A DNA stretch of 64,000 nucleotides from Erodium maritimum (Eukaryota > Streptophyta > Magnoliopsida > Geraniales > Geraniaceae), in NCBI GenBank assembly GCA_963921825.1, contig OY997590.1:53213039-53277038 (forward strand), written 5' to 3'. Positions 63,366-64,000 of the stretch are shown piece after piece. Made by a program: the position numbers and the translations under genes. The notes beneath the pieces were generated by a model. The model was not told the origin of the DNA. It did not search any database and saw only the letters and a list, made by a program, of their open reading frames with translations. Numbering within the stretch: position 1 is the first letter of the stretch; each line of letters begins with the position of its first letter.

Positions 63366-63830
63366 AACCTTATTTGCCTCAACGAGCCAAGTAGGAACAT
63401 GATGGGTGTGTAGGGATGACACGGGTTTACTCACTCGAGCCCGATCATCTTCGTTCCATGGCCCCTAGAACCCGGGACTCGTAGAAGCTTATGCCATCAG
63501 AGACGCACTTTAATGGTTAGTGCAGAGCTCGCGACAGAGAGCCATCATCAGGAGAGATTGCAAGGTCATAGTGGATATGATCAACAAGAGAAGAATGTCT
63601 TCTTCTCCTATAGGGATAGTCGTTAACGATTGTAGTTCCCTTTTATCTAGACTCGAGTACGTACAACTCGATTTTGTTAAGCGTATAACGAACAAAGCAG
63701 CTCACTGGCTTGCTAGGACGACATGTTCCTCCCCTGTCTGAGAATGACAAGAAAGGTTTATATCGGAGTCATTTCACCGCATTCTTATTACCGACATTTA
63801 ATAATATCTATCGTTTAAGCTAAAAAAATT
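63366..63830 (+). mobile_element. L1 RNase H end and 3' tail
   Basis: It resumes the L1 cut at 57466: TLFAS, a VCRDD block, VEAYAIRDAL, DCKVIVDMINKRRMSSSPIG, NDCSSLLSRLEYVQLDFVK and NKAAHWLARTTCSS. Joined with the left flank, using one GACGG, the host L1 reads V-R-S-D-G-T-L-F-A-S in frame. An AT-rich tail with a short A run (63821-63827) probably marks the L1 3' end. Internal stops show it is dead. Confidence 0.8.
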
Positions 63831-64000
63831 AAGATTATTAAAAATATTTATACTACATCTTCAAACAGGGAATATTAAATTTGGCTAGTTACAACACTCA
63901 CGTTATATAGTACTCATCAAAAATTGAGATTGAGGCAAGATTCAAGGATCATATCAAATATATCCTCTATTGCTCCCGTCTTCCAAATCTAAACCTAAGA
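63831..64000. other. Right-edge spacer, nothing recognised
   Basis: AT-rich sequence with no supported feature, cut by the window edge. Confidence 0.4.

Overview
The window is plant nuclear DNA, from a eudicot judging by protein similarity and by AT-rich introns with GT-AG borders; I cannot name the species. It has a genic left quarter (about 1.0-14.3 kb) and a transposon-packed remainder (14.8-63.8 kb).

Genic part. Two intact host genes lie on the minus strand. The first is an LHT-type amino-acid permease (1047-3469, 8 exons, 437 codons). The second is the Mediator subunit MED25, also called PFT1 (4813-14318, 15 exons, 896 codons). Both exon sets were read from splice borders, and their summed lengths keep one open frame from ATG to stop. 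They are neighbours on one strand, but I see no functional link. MED25 introns hold two foldback DNA elements and its last exon is a long glutamine-rich repeat. A broken L1-type LINE tail sits at 1-421.

Transposon part. A Harbinger-like element (14822-15732) with TTA target duplications comes first. Next is a short-LTR Ty1/copia fossil (16088-35070, about 4.5 kb of its own sequence). Three later insertions have split it: an LTR-like unit (16323-18987), an 8.46-kb copia element (19125-27587) and a 3.3-kb solo LTR (29615-32950). Each has its own 5-bp target duplication. From 35 to 39 kb lie decayed sequence and L1 pieces. An L1 ORF1 (about 39.0-39.66 kb, resuming at 51.3 kb) is split by a second copy of the 3.3-kb solo LTR (39663-51309). 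That LTR is itself split by an inverted second copy of the 8.46-kb copia element (41541-50004). A minus-strand retroposon with 14-bp target duplications and no recognisable gene (52577-56134) is split by a solo LTR of the 8.46-kb family (53049-54733). Last, an L1 3' half (56.64-57.47 kb, resuming at 63.37 kb) is split by a Ty3/gypsy-like unit with one long LTR, a primer-binding site and a gag-like stretch (57467-63360).

The insertion order can be read from nesting and target duplications. The 8.46-kb copia family is the youngest: one copy has LTRs that look identical, while the other copy's LTRs differ by roughly 1%. No RNA gene, CRISPR array or complete host gene was found to the right of MED25. 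All comparisons were made by eye.
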